64,000 nt of DNA from JAVKFY01 sp040223615 (GCA_040223615.1 JAVKFY010000025.1:61357-125356), one strand, 5' to 3'; numbered from the stretch's first letter, positions 52,540-61,072 are shown. Notes: a model not told the origin generated them from the sequence alone. Numbers and translations: made by a program.

Positions 52540-53676
52540 ATGAAATCCAGGCTCTGCGAGCGGTTCGGGATCGAGTTTCCGCTCTTCGCCTTCAGCCATT
52601 GCCGCGACGTGGTCGCCGCCGTGACCAATGCCGGCGGCGTCGGCGTGCTGGGCGCGGTCGCGCATACGCCGGAAAGCCTGGAGATCGAGCTCGACTGGAT
52701 CGACGCGCAGGTCGACGGCAAGCCCTACGGCATCGACCTGCTGGTGCCGAACAAGCTGGACGCCAAGGAGGGCGGGCTGAGCGCGGCGGAGGTCGAGGCG
52801 CGGGTGCCGGCGGAACACCGGGCGTACATCGTCGATCTGCTGGAGCGGCACGGCATCGACACCGCCGACCTGTGGGACGCGCCGGTCGGCGACGATTTCG
52901 GCGACAACTACCGGGCGGCCGGCGCCGCCAGACTGATGGACGTCGCCTTCGCGCACCCCATCGCGATGATCGTCAACGCGCTGGGCGTGCCGCCGGCCTA
53001 CATGCTGGAACAGGCGCACGCCAAGGGCATCGCCGTCGGCGCCCTGACCGGCGCCAAGGCGCACGCGATCAAGCATGCCGAGGCCGGGGTCGACGTGCTG
53101 GTGGTCTCCGGCACCGAGGCCGGCGGCCATTGCGGCGAGATCTCCACCATGGTGCTGATCCCGGAAGTGGTCGCGGCGATGCAGGCCTATCCCGACGTCG
53201 AGGTGCTGGCGGCCGGCGGCATCGCGACCGGGCGGCAGATGGCGGCCTGCATGGCGATGGGCGCGGCCGGCGCCTGGTGCGGCTCGGTGTGGCTGACCAC
53301 CGCCGAGGCGGAGACCATTCCCACGGTGAAGCGCAAGATGCTGGCGGCGACCTCGCGCGACACGGTGCGTTCGCGCAGCCGCACCGGCAAGCCGACCCGG
53401 CAACTGAAGTCGTCGTGGACCGACGCCTGGCACGCCGCCGGCGCGCCGGACCCGCTACCGATGCCGCTGCAGGGCATGCTGTCGAAGCCGACGATGGCGA
53501 AGGTCGACAAGCTGGCGGAGAGCGGCCATGCCGGCGCGCAGGAACTCGCGACCTACTATGTCGGGCAGGCGGTCGGGTTGATGAACCAGGAGCAGTCGGC
53601 CCGATCGGTGGTCTATGCCTTCATGGAGGACTATGCCGAGGCGGTGGAGCGCCTGTCGGCGACGATGGCGGAATAG
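52540..53676 (+). CDS. NAD(P)H-dependent flavin oxidoreductase (nitronate monooxygenase-like)
   Basis: This 378-residue FMN-binding TIM barrel begins with RLCERFGIEFPLFAFSHCRDVVAAVTNAGGVGVLGA. It has VDVLVVSGTEAGGHCGEISTMVLIPEV and the flavin-phosphate site VLAAGGIATGRQMAACMAMGAAGAWCGS. It resembles nitronate monooxygenase and 2-nitropropane dioxygenase-like proteins, though many of this family have other roles. ATG at 52540 follows GGGAAAG; a GTG two codons earlier exists. It lies 42 bases after the Ldh gene, probably cotranscribed. Confidence 0.9.
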   Translation: MKSRLCERFGIEFPLFAFSHCRDVVAAVTNAGGVGVLGAVAHTPESLEIELDWIDAQVDGKPYGIDLLVPNKLDAKEGGLSAAEVEARVPAEHRAYIVDLLERHGIDTADLWDAPVGDDFGDNYRAAGAARLMDVAFAHPIAMIVNALGVPPAYMLEQAHAKGIAVGALTGAKAHAIKHAEAGVDVLVVSGTEAGGHCGEISTMVLIPEVVAAMQAYPDVEVLAAGGIATGRQMAACMAMGAAGAWCGSVWLTTAEAETIPTVKRKMLAATSRDTVRSRSRTGKPTRQLKSSWTDAWHAAGAPDPLPMPLQGMLSKPTMAKVDKLAESGHAGAQELATYYVGQAVGLMNQEQSARSVVYAFMEDYAEAVERLSATMAE

Positions 53677-53775
53677 CCTTGTTCGCGGCCGCAGTGTCGG
53701 CCGTCTTTACAAGCTTCGACGTCGCCCGGCGCCGCGGCGCACCTTGAATGGCGGAAACCCGGCCTTGCCGTCGCA

Positions 53776-53790
53776 TGGTGCGGTTTTTGC
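53776..53790 (+). promoter_or_regulatory. Sigma-54 promoter upstream of the PEP-CTERM cargo gene
   Basis: TGGTGCGGTTTTTGC fits the RpoN consensus with exact GG-N10-GC spacing; it differs from TGGCACG at two less critical positions. Start of transcription near 53802 gives a leader of about 52 bases before the ATG. A palindrome, CGTCCGGACG, lies at 53828-53837. PrsR from the PEP-CTERM operon is the most likely activator (inference). Confidence 0.75.
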
Positions 53791-53853
53791 TTAACAGCTT
53801 GAGAACAGAGCTTCGAGACGCCCAAAGCGTCCGGACGAGGGGAAAGTAGTAGA

Positions 53854-54459
53854 ATGTCCATCCGTACCACCGTGCTTGCCGGCGCTCTGTCGGCTGCGAT
53901 GATCTTCGCCCTTTCGAACGCCGCGCATGCCATCATCGAGGATCCGGACGACAACAATCCGACGCCACCGGAATTCAGCGTCAGCGGTCCGTGCAGCATC
54001 GACAGCAACGACTTCCCGAACAGCGGCGCGGTGATCAAGACCATCACCGGCCTCGGCCCGTGCACGCTCACCATCGACAACACGCCGGTGAACGCCGTGC
54101 ACAACCCGCCGTTGGAGCACGTCGTCAACAACACCAGCTATGTGTGGGAAGGTTTCCGGTTCGACATCGACCCGCAGTTCGGCATCGAGTTCGTGAGCGT
54201 CGTCGACCAAAGCGGCACCTTCACCCAGGTCGGCGGCAACGCCTTCTCGGCGATCTTTGACGCGGTCGGCGCCGGTCAGGGCATCGGCGACACCGCGGTG
54301 TGGCAGTTCCAGATCGCCGACACCACCGGTCCCAGCCTGACGCAGCTGCAGTTCACACAGCAGGCGATCGTCCCGGAGCCGGCGATGGTCGGGCTGCTCG
54401 GTCTCGGCCTGGTCGGGCTGGGCCTGGCGAGCCGCCGCCGCAAGTCGCCCCGAGCCTAA
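53854..54459 (+). CDS. PEP-CTERM sorting-domain surface protein
   Basis: This 201-residue exported protein has a signal peptide (residues 1-26, ending SNAAHA) and a middle domain rich in beta segments and Asn/Thr. It ends with the sorting tail VPEPAMVGLLGLGLVGLGLA then SRRRKSPRA (residues 173-201): a PEP box, membrane helix and basic tail. An exosortase would cleave at the PEP motif and attach the protein to the envelope or exopolysaccharide. Two cysteines (SGPCSID, GPCTLT) could form a disulfide. No enzymatic motif is visible. It has its own sigma-54 promoter, and no exosortase gene is in the window. It overlaps the convergent proC by four bases. Confidence 0.93.
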   Translation: MSIRTTVLAGALSAAMIFALSNAAHAIIEDPDDNNPTPPEFSVSGPCSIDSNDFPNSGAVIKTITGLGPCTLTIDNTPVNAVHNPPLEHVVNNTSYVWEGFRFDIDPQFGIEFVSVVDQSGTFTQVGGNAFSAIFDAVGAGQGIGDTAVWQFQIADTTGPSLTQLQFTQQAIVPEPAMVGLLGLGLVGLGLASRRRKSPRA

Positions 54460-55280
54460 CCCGCGAGCTGCCTGCCGCGCTTCTCGGCCGCCTTCACGGC
54501 ACGCGTCATCAGCGCCGGCAGACCCGCCTTCGCCATCAGCACCTTCAGCGCGGCTTCCGTCGTGCCGCCGGGGCTGGTGACGTTGACGCGGAGCTGGGTC
54601 GGGTCGTCCGCGGCGGTGGCGGCGAGTTCGCCGGCACCGGCCACCGTCGCCTTGGCCAGCTGCAGCGCGAGCTTCGGGTCGAGGCCGACCTCGACGCCGG
54701 CGGCCGCCATCGCCTCGATCAGCAGAAACACGTAGGCCGGGCCGGAGCCGCTGACGGCGGTGACCGCATCCATCAGGGACTCATCGTCGAGCCAGGCGGT
54801 CTCGCCCACGGCGGCGAGCATCGCCTCGGCCGCCTTGCGCTGCTTCTTCTTGGTCTGTGGGTTGGCGCACAGCACGCTCATGCCGCGCCCGACCGCGGCC
54901 GGCGTGTTCGGCATCACCCGGACGATCGCGGCGGCGTCGCCGACGTGGCGGGCGATGTCCTCGATGCGCTTGCCGGCGGCGATGGAGACGAAGGCGGCAC
55001 CGGCGGCGGCATAGTCGGCGTAGACCGGCGCCACCAGGTCCATGGCCTGCGGCTTGACCGCGAGCATCACGATCTCGGGTTTGAATTTCGCCGGCACGGC
55101 GGCGGCCCGATCAACCGCCTTCACGCCCTTGGGCAAGGCGACGCGGCTGGCGTCGAGCGCCGGCTCGACCACCACCACGTCGGACTTCTTCAGGCCGCGC
55201 GCGAGCCAACCTTCGAGCAGCGCGCCGCCCATCTTGCCGCAGCCGATCAGCAGGATCGGCCCGGCCTTCAACTGTTTCAT
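54456..55280 (-). CDS. proC: Pyrroline-5-carboxylate reductase
   Basis: ProC reduces pyrroline-5-carboxylate to proline. The 274 residues have the N-terminal Rossmann motif LIGCGKMGGALLEGWL, then VKPQAMDLV, VMPNTPAAVGRGM, and the C-terminal signature SGSGPAYVFLLIEAM and VTSPGGTTEAAL. The C-terminus is complete and overlaps the PEP-CTERM cargo gene by four bases on the opposite strand. It lies 16 bases after the YbjN gene on the same strand. Confidence 0.96.
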   Translation of the reverse strand: MKQLKAGPILLIGCGKMGGALLEGWLARGLKKSDVVVVEPALDASRVALPKGVKAVDRAAAVPAKFKPEIVMLAVKPQAMDLVAPVYADYAAAGAAFVSIAAGKRIEDIARHVGDAAAIVRVMPNTPAAVGRGMSVLCANPQTKKKQRKAAEAMLAAVGETAWLDDESLMDAVTAVSGSGPAYVFLLIEAMAAAGVEVGLDPKLALQLAKATVAGAGELAATAADDPTQLRVNVTSPGGTTEAALKVLMAKAGLPALMTRAVKAAEKRGRQLAG

Positions 55281-55296
55281 GGCATCTTCGCCTTCG

Positions 55297-55797
55297 TCAT
55301 GCCTCGCCGACGGTTTCCAGCATCGCCGCGTCGATCGCCTCGGTCGGCGTGCGCCCGCCCCACAGCACGTACTGGAAGGCGGGATAGAAACGCTCGCACT
55401 CGTGCAGCGCGATGTCGATCAGTTCCTCGACCTGACGCGCGGTCGGCGCCACGCCCTCGCCGACCAGGACCGCGTGGCGGAACATCGGCATCGCCTCCTC
55501 CGACCACAGGTCGAAGTGGCCGAGCCACATGCGCTCGTTGATCAGGCCGAGCAGCAGGTAGACCGGGTCGAACTTGTGCTTGGCGACGCGGATGTCATAG
55601 GCGCAGGCGATCTGCAATGCCCCCTGCCCGTCGCTGTAGGAAAAACCGAGCTGGTACTCGCACCAGCCGCCGGTCACCGAGACCGACAGCTCGTCGTCAC
55701 CCTGCCGGTCGAAGCTCCACTCGTTGGCCGAGACGATCTCCTCGACAACGTCGAGCGGATGCGTCGTTTCGCTGGCGAATTCCACGGCTGAGCGCAT
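55297..55797 (-). CDS. YbjN-domain protein
   Basis: The 166-residue protein has the YbjN pattern: HPLDVVEEIVSANEWSFDRQGDDELSVSVTGGWCEYQLGF, followed by ACAYDIRVAKHKFDPVYLLLGLINERMWLGHFDLWSEEAMPMFRHAV, cited here as residues 12-51 and 61-106. It resembles type III secretion chaperone-like folds; YbjN of E. coli affects motility and exopolysaccharide, but a molecular role is not settled. ATG at 55797 fits the family start. It lies just upstream of proC and is probably cotranscribed. Confidence 0.85.
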   Translation of the reverse strand: MRSAVEFASETTHPLDVVEEIVSANEWSFDRQGDDELSVSVTGGWCEYQLGFSYSDGQGALQIACAYDIRVAKHKFDPVYLLLGLINERMWLGHFDLWSEEAMPMFRHAVLVGEGVAPTARQVEELIDIALHECERFYPAFQYVLWGGRTPTEAIDAAMLETVGEA

Positions 55798-56039
55798 GGC
55801 AGACGACTCCTTGCGACCGGAACAGGGTTGCGTTGGGGGCGGCAGGCGGGTTCGGCGTTGCGATCTCACACCCCATGCGCGAGATATAGTGGGTGCGGAC
55901 CGAATCAAACACCATGTCTGCTACGGTACCAGATGCGAGTCAGGCTGCAACCGCTAGCGGGCATCGATCCACAAGGAATTTGCAGTGGGGCACAAGTTGC
56001 CACCGCAGCGAGTCGCGGACAGGGCGTAACGCTCTGACT

Positions 56040-56333
56040 CTACGACTTTTTCGCCCTCGACTTGGTCGCCGTCTTGCGAGCGCGGGCCGGCTTGGCCTTG
56101 GCCTCAAGCTCGGCGATACGGGCGGCGAGGCGTTCGTTTTCCTCCCGCGCAGCCTGGGCCATGGCCTTCACTGCTTCGAATTCGTCGCGGCTGACCAGTT
56201 CCATGCGGTCCAGCACCCGTTCCAGGCGCTGGCGCACCAGCTCCTCGGCCTCGCGCCCGGCGCCCTGCGCCACCCCAACGGCCGAGGTGGCGAGCTTCGC
56301 GATGTCGTCCAGCACCCGTCTGCGCGCGTTCAT
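56040..56333 (-). CDS. ubiK: UbiK-family accessory factor (BMFP domain)
   Basis: This 97-residue coiled-coil protein has an N-terminal membrane-active amphipathic helix (RRRVLDDIAKLATSAVGVAQG). A long coiled coil (EELVRQRLERVLDRMELVSRDEFEAVKAMAQAAREENERLAARIAELE) follows, given as residues 30-77. It ends with a basic alanine/lysine tail. UbiK helps ubiquinone synthesis complexes. The C-terminal lysine-rich tail (RKTATKSRAKKS) is longer than usual. It is divergent from lgt, with 83 bases between. Confidence 0.88.
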   Translation of the reverse strand: MNARRRVLDDIAKLATSAVGVAQGAGREAEELVRQRLERVLDRMELVSRDEFEAVKAMAQAAREENERLAARIAELEAKAKPARARKTATKSRAKKS

Positions 56334-56416
56334 CGGCTAATTTCTCCGTGGCAAGCGCCTACCCCCTCATATGGGCACGGCGCCGTCATGGCAATTGCGG
56401 CGCTTAGCCGCTACCA

Positions 56417-57220
56417 ATGGCGGCGATGATTCCCGCCGTCATCCCGTTCCCGCAGATCGACCCGATCCTGATCGAGATCGGCCCGCTGGCGATCCGCTGG
56501 TATGCGCTGGCCTATCTCGCCGGGCTGATCGGCGGCTGGCGCTACGTGCAGTGGTTGAACCGGCACGCACCCAAGGCGATGACGCCGGCGCAGGTCGACG
56601 ACCTGCTGCTGTGGATCACGCTCGGCGTCGTGCTCGGCGGGCGCATCGGCTATGTGCTGTTCTACAATTTCGGCTACTACCTCGATAACCCGCTGCAGGC
56701 GCTGGTGATCTGGCGCGGTGGCATGTCGTTTCACGGCGGCCTGCTGGGCGTCGTGCTGGCGATGGTGCTGTTCTCGCGCCGGCACAAGCTGGCGCTGCTC
56801 GCCATCGCCGACCTGCTGGCCTGCGCGACGCCGATCGGGCTGTTCTTCGGCCGGATGGCCAACTTCATCAACGCGGAGCTCTATGGCCGCGCCAGCGACG
56901 TGCCGTGGGCGATGGTGTTTCCGTCCGACCCGGAGCAGGTGCCGCGCCACCCGAGCCAGCTCTACGAGGCGGCGCTGGAGGGGCTGCTGCTGTTCGCGGT
57001 GCTGTTCTGGCTGGCCCGGTTCCGCGGCATCCGCCACCGGCCCGGCTTCGCCACCGGCGTGTTCCTGATCGGCTATGCGGTGGCGCGGATGATCGTGGAA
57101 CTGTTCCGCGAGCCGGACGCGCATATCGGCTTCCTGGCCGCCGGATCGACCATGGGCCAGATGCTGTCGGTGCCGATGGTGCTGGGCGGCGCCTACCTGA
57201 TCTGGCGGGCCAGGCGGTGA
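56417..57220 (+). CDS. lgt: Prolipoprotein diacylglyceryl transferase
   Basis: Lgt moves diacylglycerol from phosphatidylglycerol to the lipobox cysteine of lipoproteins in the inner membrane. The 267 residues have seven helices. Conserved blocks are RWYALAYLAG, LGGRIGYVLFYN, GGMSFHGGLLG, FFGRMANFINAELYGR and RHPSQLYEAALEGLLLF. ATG at 56417 or the one at 56426 could start. Its TGA overlaps the next gene's possible GTG start. Confidence 0.95.
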   Translation: MAAMIPAVIPFPQIDPILIEIGPLAIRWYALAYLAGLIGGWRYVQWLNRHAPKAMTPAQVDDLLLWITLGVVLGGRIGYVLFYNFGYYLDNPLQALVIWRGGMSFHGGLLGVVLAMVLFSRRHKLALLAIADLLACATPIGLFFGRMANFINAELYGRASDVPWAMVFPSDPEQVPRHPSQLYEAALEGLLLFAVLFWLARFRGIRHRPGFATGVFLIGYAVARMIVELFREPDAHIGFLAAGSTMGQMLSVPMVLGGAYLIWRARR

Positions 57221-57225
57221 CGCCC

Positions 57226-58266
57226 ATGGAGGCACACTTGCGGCGGCTGATCGCCGTGGACGGGCCGCTGCCGGTGTCGCGCTACATGGGCGAGGTGCTG
57301 ACGCATCCCGAACACGGCTACTACGCGCGGGCCGACGCCATCGAGGCCGACTTCCTGACCGCGCCGGAAGCGAGCCAGATGTTCGGCGAACTGGTCGGGC
57401 TGGCGCTGGCGCAGTTCTGGCTCGATGCCGGGCAGCCGGGCGCGGTGAGGCTGGTCGAGCTGGGCCCGGGGCGCGGCACGCTGATGGCCGACCTGCTGCG
57501 CGCGACGGCCCGGGTGCCCGGCTTCCATGACGCGCTGGACATTCACCTGGTCGAGGCCAGCGCCGCGCTGCGCCAGGTACAGGCGATGGCACTCGCCGGC
57601 TGGACGCCGACCTGGCACGACGGGCTCGGCACGCTGCCGGCCGGATTCTGGCTGCTGGTCGGCAACGAGTATCTCGACGCGTTGCCGGTGCGTCAGGTGA
57701 AGCGGCTGGCCGACGGTTGGCACGAGATGCTGGTCGCCGGCGGCAATGACGGACTGCACTTCGTGCTGAGCCCGGGGCCGCTGGCGCTGGAGATCGAGGC
57801 CGACGAGGGCACGGTGGTGGAGCTGGGGCCGGCGCGGGAAGCGGCGGTGGCGGCCATTGCCGCGCACCTGGCGCGACACGGCGGCTGCGCGCTGCTGATC
57901 GACTACGGCCCCGACCACGGCCCACCGCAAGCGACGTTGCAGGCGATCCGCGGCCACGCCCGCCATGAGGTGTTGGACGCGCCGGGCGAGGCGGACCTTT
58001 CCGCGCATGTCGACTTCGCCGCCTGTGCCGAGGCCGCACGCCAGGCCGGCGCCGCCGTGCACGGGCCGGTGCTGCAGGGCGGGTGGCTGCGATCGCTGGG
58101 GATCGAGGCGCGGGCGGCGCAGTTGCGCCAGCAGGCGGCGCTGGGAACGGTGGATCGCGCGCTCGACCGGCTGACGGCGCCAGCGCAGATGGGCACGCTG
58201 TTCAAGGCCCTGGCACTGACCGCGCCGGGTGCGCCGACGCCGGCGGGATTCGAGGGCAGGCCGTGA
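57226..58266 (+). CDS. Class I SAM-dependent methyltransferase (NDUFAF7/MidA-like)
   Basis: This 346-residue protein has MEAHLRRLIAVDGPLPVSRYMGEVLTHPEHGYY, the conserved N-terminus of the NDUFAF7 family, followed by the SAM motif LVELGPGRGTLMADLL. It has LVGNEYLDALPVRQV and a C-terminal DFAACAEAARQAGAAV. Mitochondrial NDUFAF7 methylates complex I subunit NDUFS2, and that activity may hold here. A GTG at 57217, overlapping the lgt stop as GTGA, is a possible alternative start. It overlaps pgeF by four bases. Confidence 0.88.
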   Translation: MEAHLRRLIAVDGPLPVSRYMGEVLTHPEHGYYARADAIEADFLTAPEASQMFGELVGLALAQFWLDAGQPGAVRLVELGPGRGTLMADLLRATARVPGFHDALDIHLVEASAALRQVQAMALAGWTPTWHDGLGTLPAGFWLLVGNEYLDALPVRQVKRLADGWHEMLVAGGNDGLHFVLSPGPLALEIEADEGTVVELGPAREAAVAAIAAHLARHGGCALLIDYGPDHGPPQATLQAIRGHARHEVLDAPGEADLSAHVDFAACAEAARQAGAAVHGPVLQGGWLRSLGIEARAAQLRQQAALGTVDRALDRLTAPAQMGTLFKALALTAPGAPTPAGFEGRP

Positions 58267-59021
58267 AACAGCACACCGCGAAAGCCTTGGCGACAGTCCG
58301 GCACGGGTTCTTCGGCCGCGACGGCGGCGTCTCGGACGGCATCTACAGTTCGCTGAATTGCGGCTACGGCTCCAGCGACGCGCGCGAGGCGATCCACGAG
58401 AACCGAACCCGGGTCGCCGGCGCGATGGGCGCTGCTCACGACGACCTGCTGACCCTCTACCAGGTGCACAGCGCGAACGTCGTCGAGGTCACCGAGACCT
58501 GGGATGTGCTGCACCCGCCGAAGGCCGACGCGGTGGTGACCACCACGCGCGGCATCGCCTTGGCGGTGCTGGCGGCCGACTGCGCACCGATCCTGTTCGC
58601 CGACGCCAAGGCCGGCGTGGTCGGCGCGGCGCATGCCGGCTGGAAGGGCGCGCTGGACGGCGTCGCCCAGGCCACGGTCGAGGCAATGGTGGCGCTGGGC
58701 GCCGAGCGCGGGAATATCGCCGCCGCCGTCGGCCCCTGCATCGCGCAACCGTCCTACGAGGTCGGGCCGGAGTTCCGCGAGCGTTTCCTGACCGTCGATC
58801 CAGGCCACGGCCAGTGGTTCATCGCCGGCCAGGACGGCCGCTTCCAGTTCGACCTTACCGGCTTCGTCGCCAGCCGACTGGACGTCACCGGGATCGGCGC
58901 GGTGGAGCGCCTGGACATCGACACCTACCCGGAGAAGAATCGGCAGTTCAGTTACCGCCGCGCCACGCACCGTGATGAAGCGGGCTACGGCCGCGCCATC
59001 TCCGCCATCGTTCTCGACTAG
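58263..59021 (+). CDS. pgeF: Peptidoglycan editing factor PgeF (laccase-domain protein)
   Basis: This 252-residue protein has the three catalytic groups of the YfiH/PgeF family: histidine in YQVHSANVV, cysteine in LAADCAPILFAD and histidine in GAAHAGWKGAL. PgeF removes wrongly inserted residues from peptidoglycan precursors (L-Ala to Ser correction) and also shows phenol oxidase activity in vitro. The GTG at 58263 overlaps the preceding TGA as GTGA. It belongs to a tightly packed plus-strand run from lgt to the M24 gene. Confidence 0.93.
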   Translation: MKQHTAKALATVRHGFFGRDGGVSDGIYSSLNCGYGSSDAREAIHENRTRVAGAMGAAHDDLLTLYQVHSANVVEVTETWDVLHPPKADAVVTTTRGIALAVLAADCAPILFADAKAGVVGAAHAGWKGALDGVAQATVEAMVALGAERGNIAAAVGPCIAQPSYEVGPEFRERFLTVDPGHGQWFIAGQDGRFQFDLTGFVASRLDVTGIGAVERLDIDTYPEKNRQFSYRRATHRDEAGYGRAISAIVLD

Positions 59022-59030
59022 GGGGTCGAC

Positions 59031-59849
59031 ATGCCCGTGCTGCAACTCAACGCCGAAGAAGGCCTGTTCTACGAGTGGGAGAGCCCAGCGGCGGACGGCG
59101 GGCTGACATTCGTGTTCGTCAATGCGGTGACCGGCGACCTGGGGCAATGGGAGGCGGCGGTGGCGCCGGGCCTGCGTGCGGCCGGCCATGGCACGATTGG
59201 CTACAATTTTCGCGGTCAGGCGAACAGCCCGGTGAAGGACGATCGGGCGCTCACCGCCGAGCTGATCGTGGACGACCTCACCACGCTGATCGCCGAGTTG
59301 AAGCCGACGCGGCCGGTGCTGGTCGGCCTGTCGATCGGCGGGCTGTACGCGGCGCGCGCGGTGGCCGGCGGGGTCGACGCAGCCGGACTGGTGCTGCTCA
59401 ACACGCTGCGCCGGATCGGTCCGCGCCTGCAATGGATGAACGAGGCGACGCGGCGCGCGCTGATGGCCGGCGGGCCGAACATGATGCGCGAGGTGCTGTC
59501 GCCGCTGATCATGGGCGACGCCTTCCTGGCCGCCAACCGCGACCAGATGCTGGCCCCGACCCCGGACTATGTCGGGCTGGAGCCGGGCTCGACCACGGCG
59601 CGGCTGGTCGACGGCATGGTCGAGACCGACTGGGGCTTCGACTACAGCCAGCTCACCCTGCCGACGCTGATCGTCACCGGGCGGCAGGACCGGGTGTTCT
59701 ACGACGAGACCGACGTCACCAATCTGGCGCGCACCATTCCCAACGGGCGGCGGATCGACTTCCCCGATGCCGGCCACATGCTGCCGGTCGAGGCGCCGCA
59801 AGCGTTGCTGGCCGCCCTGATCGGCTTCGGCAACGAGCTGACTAGTTGA
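59031..59849 (+). CDS. Alpha/beta-fold hydrolase
   Basis: This 272-residue hydrolase has VFVNAVTGDLGQWE near the oxyanion region, the nucleophile elbow GLSIGGLYA (serine in GLSIG), the acid residue in VTGRQDRVFYDE and the catalytic histidine in DAGHMLPVEAP. The substrate is unknown (ester or lactone). The stop overlaps the TTG start of the M24 gene as TTGA, so both are cotranscribed. Confidence 0.9.
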   Translation: MPVLQLNAEEGLFYEWESPAADGGLTFVFVNAVTGDLGQWEAAVAPGLRAAGHGTIGYNFRGQANSPVKDDRALTAELIVDDLTTLIAELKPTRPVLVGLSIGGLYAARAVAGGVDAAGLVLLNTLRRIGPRLQWMNEATRRALMAGGPNMMREVLSPLIMGDAFLAANRDQMLAPTPDYVGLEPGSTTARLVDGMVETDWGFDYSQLTLPTLIVTGRQDRVFYDETDVTNLARTIPNGRRIDFPDAGHMLPVEAPQALLAALIGFGNELTS

Positions 59850-60997
59850 GGGTCCTGCATTTCAGCGAGGCCGAGCTGGCCGGCCGGCGCGAGGCGGCGT
59901 GCCGGGCGATGGCGGCGCGCGGGCTGGACGGGATGCTGCTGTTCAAGCCGGAAAGCCACTACTACCTCACCGGCTACGACACCTTCGGCTACTGCTTCTT
60001 CCAGTGCCTGTACCTGGGCGCCGACGGCCGGCTGGCGCTGCTGACCCGGGCGCCGGACCTGCGCCAGGCACAGCAGACCTCGATGATCGAGGACATCCGC
60101 ATCTGGGTCGACGGTATCGCCGACCACCCCGCCATCGGCCTGCGCGACATGCTGCGCGAGCTGAAGGCCGGCAAGCGGCTCGGCATCGAGCGCGACACCG
60201 CCGGCCTGACCTCGGCGCAGGGCCGGGCAGTGGACGCCGCGCTGGCGGCATTCGCGCTGGAGGACGCCGACGACCTGGTGAGCCGGCTGCGGCTGGTGAA
60301 GAGCGCGGCGGAACTGGCCTACGTGCGCGAGGCGGCGAAGCTGGCCGACGCGGCCTGGGCCGAGGCGGTCAGGCTGACCCGGCCCGGCGCCGACGAGGCC
60401 GAGATCGTCGCGGCGATGCAGGGCGCGGTGCTGGCCGGCGGCGGCGACTACCCCGGCAACGCCTTCATCGTCGGCTCGGGCGCCGGCGCGCTGCTGTGCC
60501 GCTATCGCAGCGGGCGGCGGCAGCTCGATGCCATCGACCAGCTCACGCTGGAATATGCCGGCGTCTACCGGCAATATCATGCCTGCCTGATGCACACGCT
60601 GCTGGTCGGCGAGGCGTCGGACGAACAACGCCGGATGCACGCCGCCTGCCTGGAGGCGCTGGAGGCCTGCGAGGCGGCGCTGAAGCCGGGCGAGCCGCTG
60701 GCCGACGTGTTTCACGCGCACGCCCGGGTGATGGATGAGCGTGGCTACAATGCGGCCCGGCTCAACGCCTGCGGCTACAGCCTGGGCACGGTCTATCCGC
60801 CCTGCTGGATGGACTGGCCGATGTTCCATGCCGGCAATGCGGAAGTCGCAGCGCCGGATCAGGTGTTCTTCCTGCACATGATCCTGATGCATAGCGAGAC
60901 CGGCCTGGCGATGTGCCTGGGCCATACGGTGCGGGTGACCGACGACGGCGTGGAACGGCTGAACCGAGCCGGCCTGGAGTTGGTGGTGAACGGCTGA
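59846..60997 (+). CDS. M24-family peptidase-like protein lacking metal ligands (ectoine hydrolase-like)
   Basis: This 383-residue protein has the pita-bread M24 fold: a creatinase-N-like domain then LTLEYAGVYRQYHACLMHTL, GYSLGTVYPP and HTVRVTDDG. Normal M24 enzymes use Asp-Asp-His-Glu-Glu for two metals. Here the Asp positions read E236 and C247, the histidine is Y311 and the last Glu is replaced. It therefore cannot bind metals normally. This pattern occurs in ectoine hydrolases such as EutD/DoeA, which act without metal, so a cyclic-amidine or amide hydrolase is likely. The start TTG overlaps the previous stop. Confidence 0.8.
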   Translation: MRVLHFSEAELAGRREAACRAMAARGLDGMLLFKPESHYYLTGYDTFGYCFFQCLYLGADGRLALLTRAPDLRQAQQTSMIEDIRIWVDGIADHPAIGLRDMLRELKAGKRLGIERDTAGLTSAQGRAVDAALAAFALEDADDLVSRLRLVKSAAELAYVREAAKLADAAWAEAVRLTRPGADEAEIVAAMQGAVLAGGGDYPGNAFIVGSGAGALLCRYRSGRRQLDAIDQLTLEYAGVYRQYHACLMHTLLVGEASDEQRRMHAACLEALEACEAALKPGEPLADVFHAHARVMDERGYNAARLNACGYSLGTVYPPCWMDWPMFHAGNAEVAAPDQVFFLHMILMHSETGLAMCLGHTVRVTDDGVERLNRAGLELVVNG

Positions 60998-61000
60998 ACC

Positions 61001-61072
61001 ATGCCGCACATGATCTTTCTCGCGGTCATCATGATCGTCGGCCTGGTGGCGAGCTGTGCGCTGGTGGGCTAG
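61001..61072 (+). CDS. Micro-ORF encoding a single membrane helix
   Basis: This 23-codon ORF starts three bases after the M24 stop and encodes MPHMIFLAVIMIVGLVASCALVG, an uninterrupted hydrophobic helix. Its stop lies inside the lipoprotein gene. It has no clear ribosome-binding site other than the overlap region. It may be a tiny membrane peptide or only a by-product. Confidence 0.25.
   Translation: MPHMIFLAVIMIVGLVASCALVG

Noticed and set aside
55798..56039. Coding or RNA gene between YbjN and UbiK genes
   Set aside because: No frame with motifs and no convincing RNA structure; it is probably promoter region for the YbjN gene.
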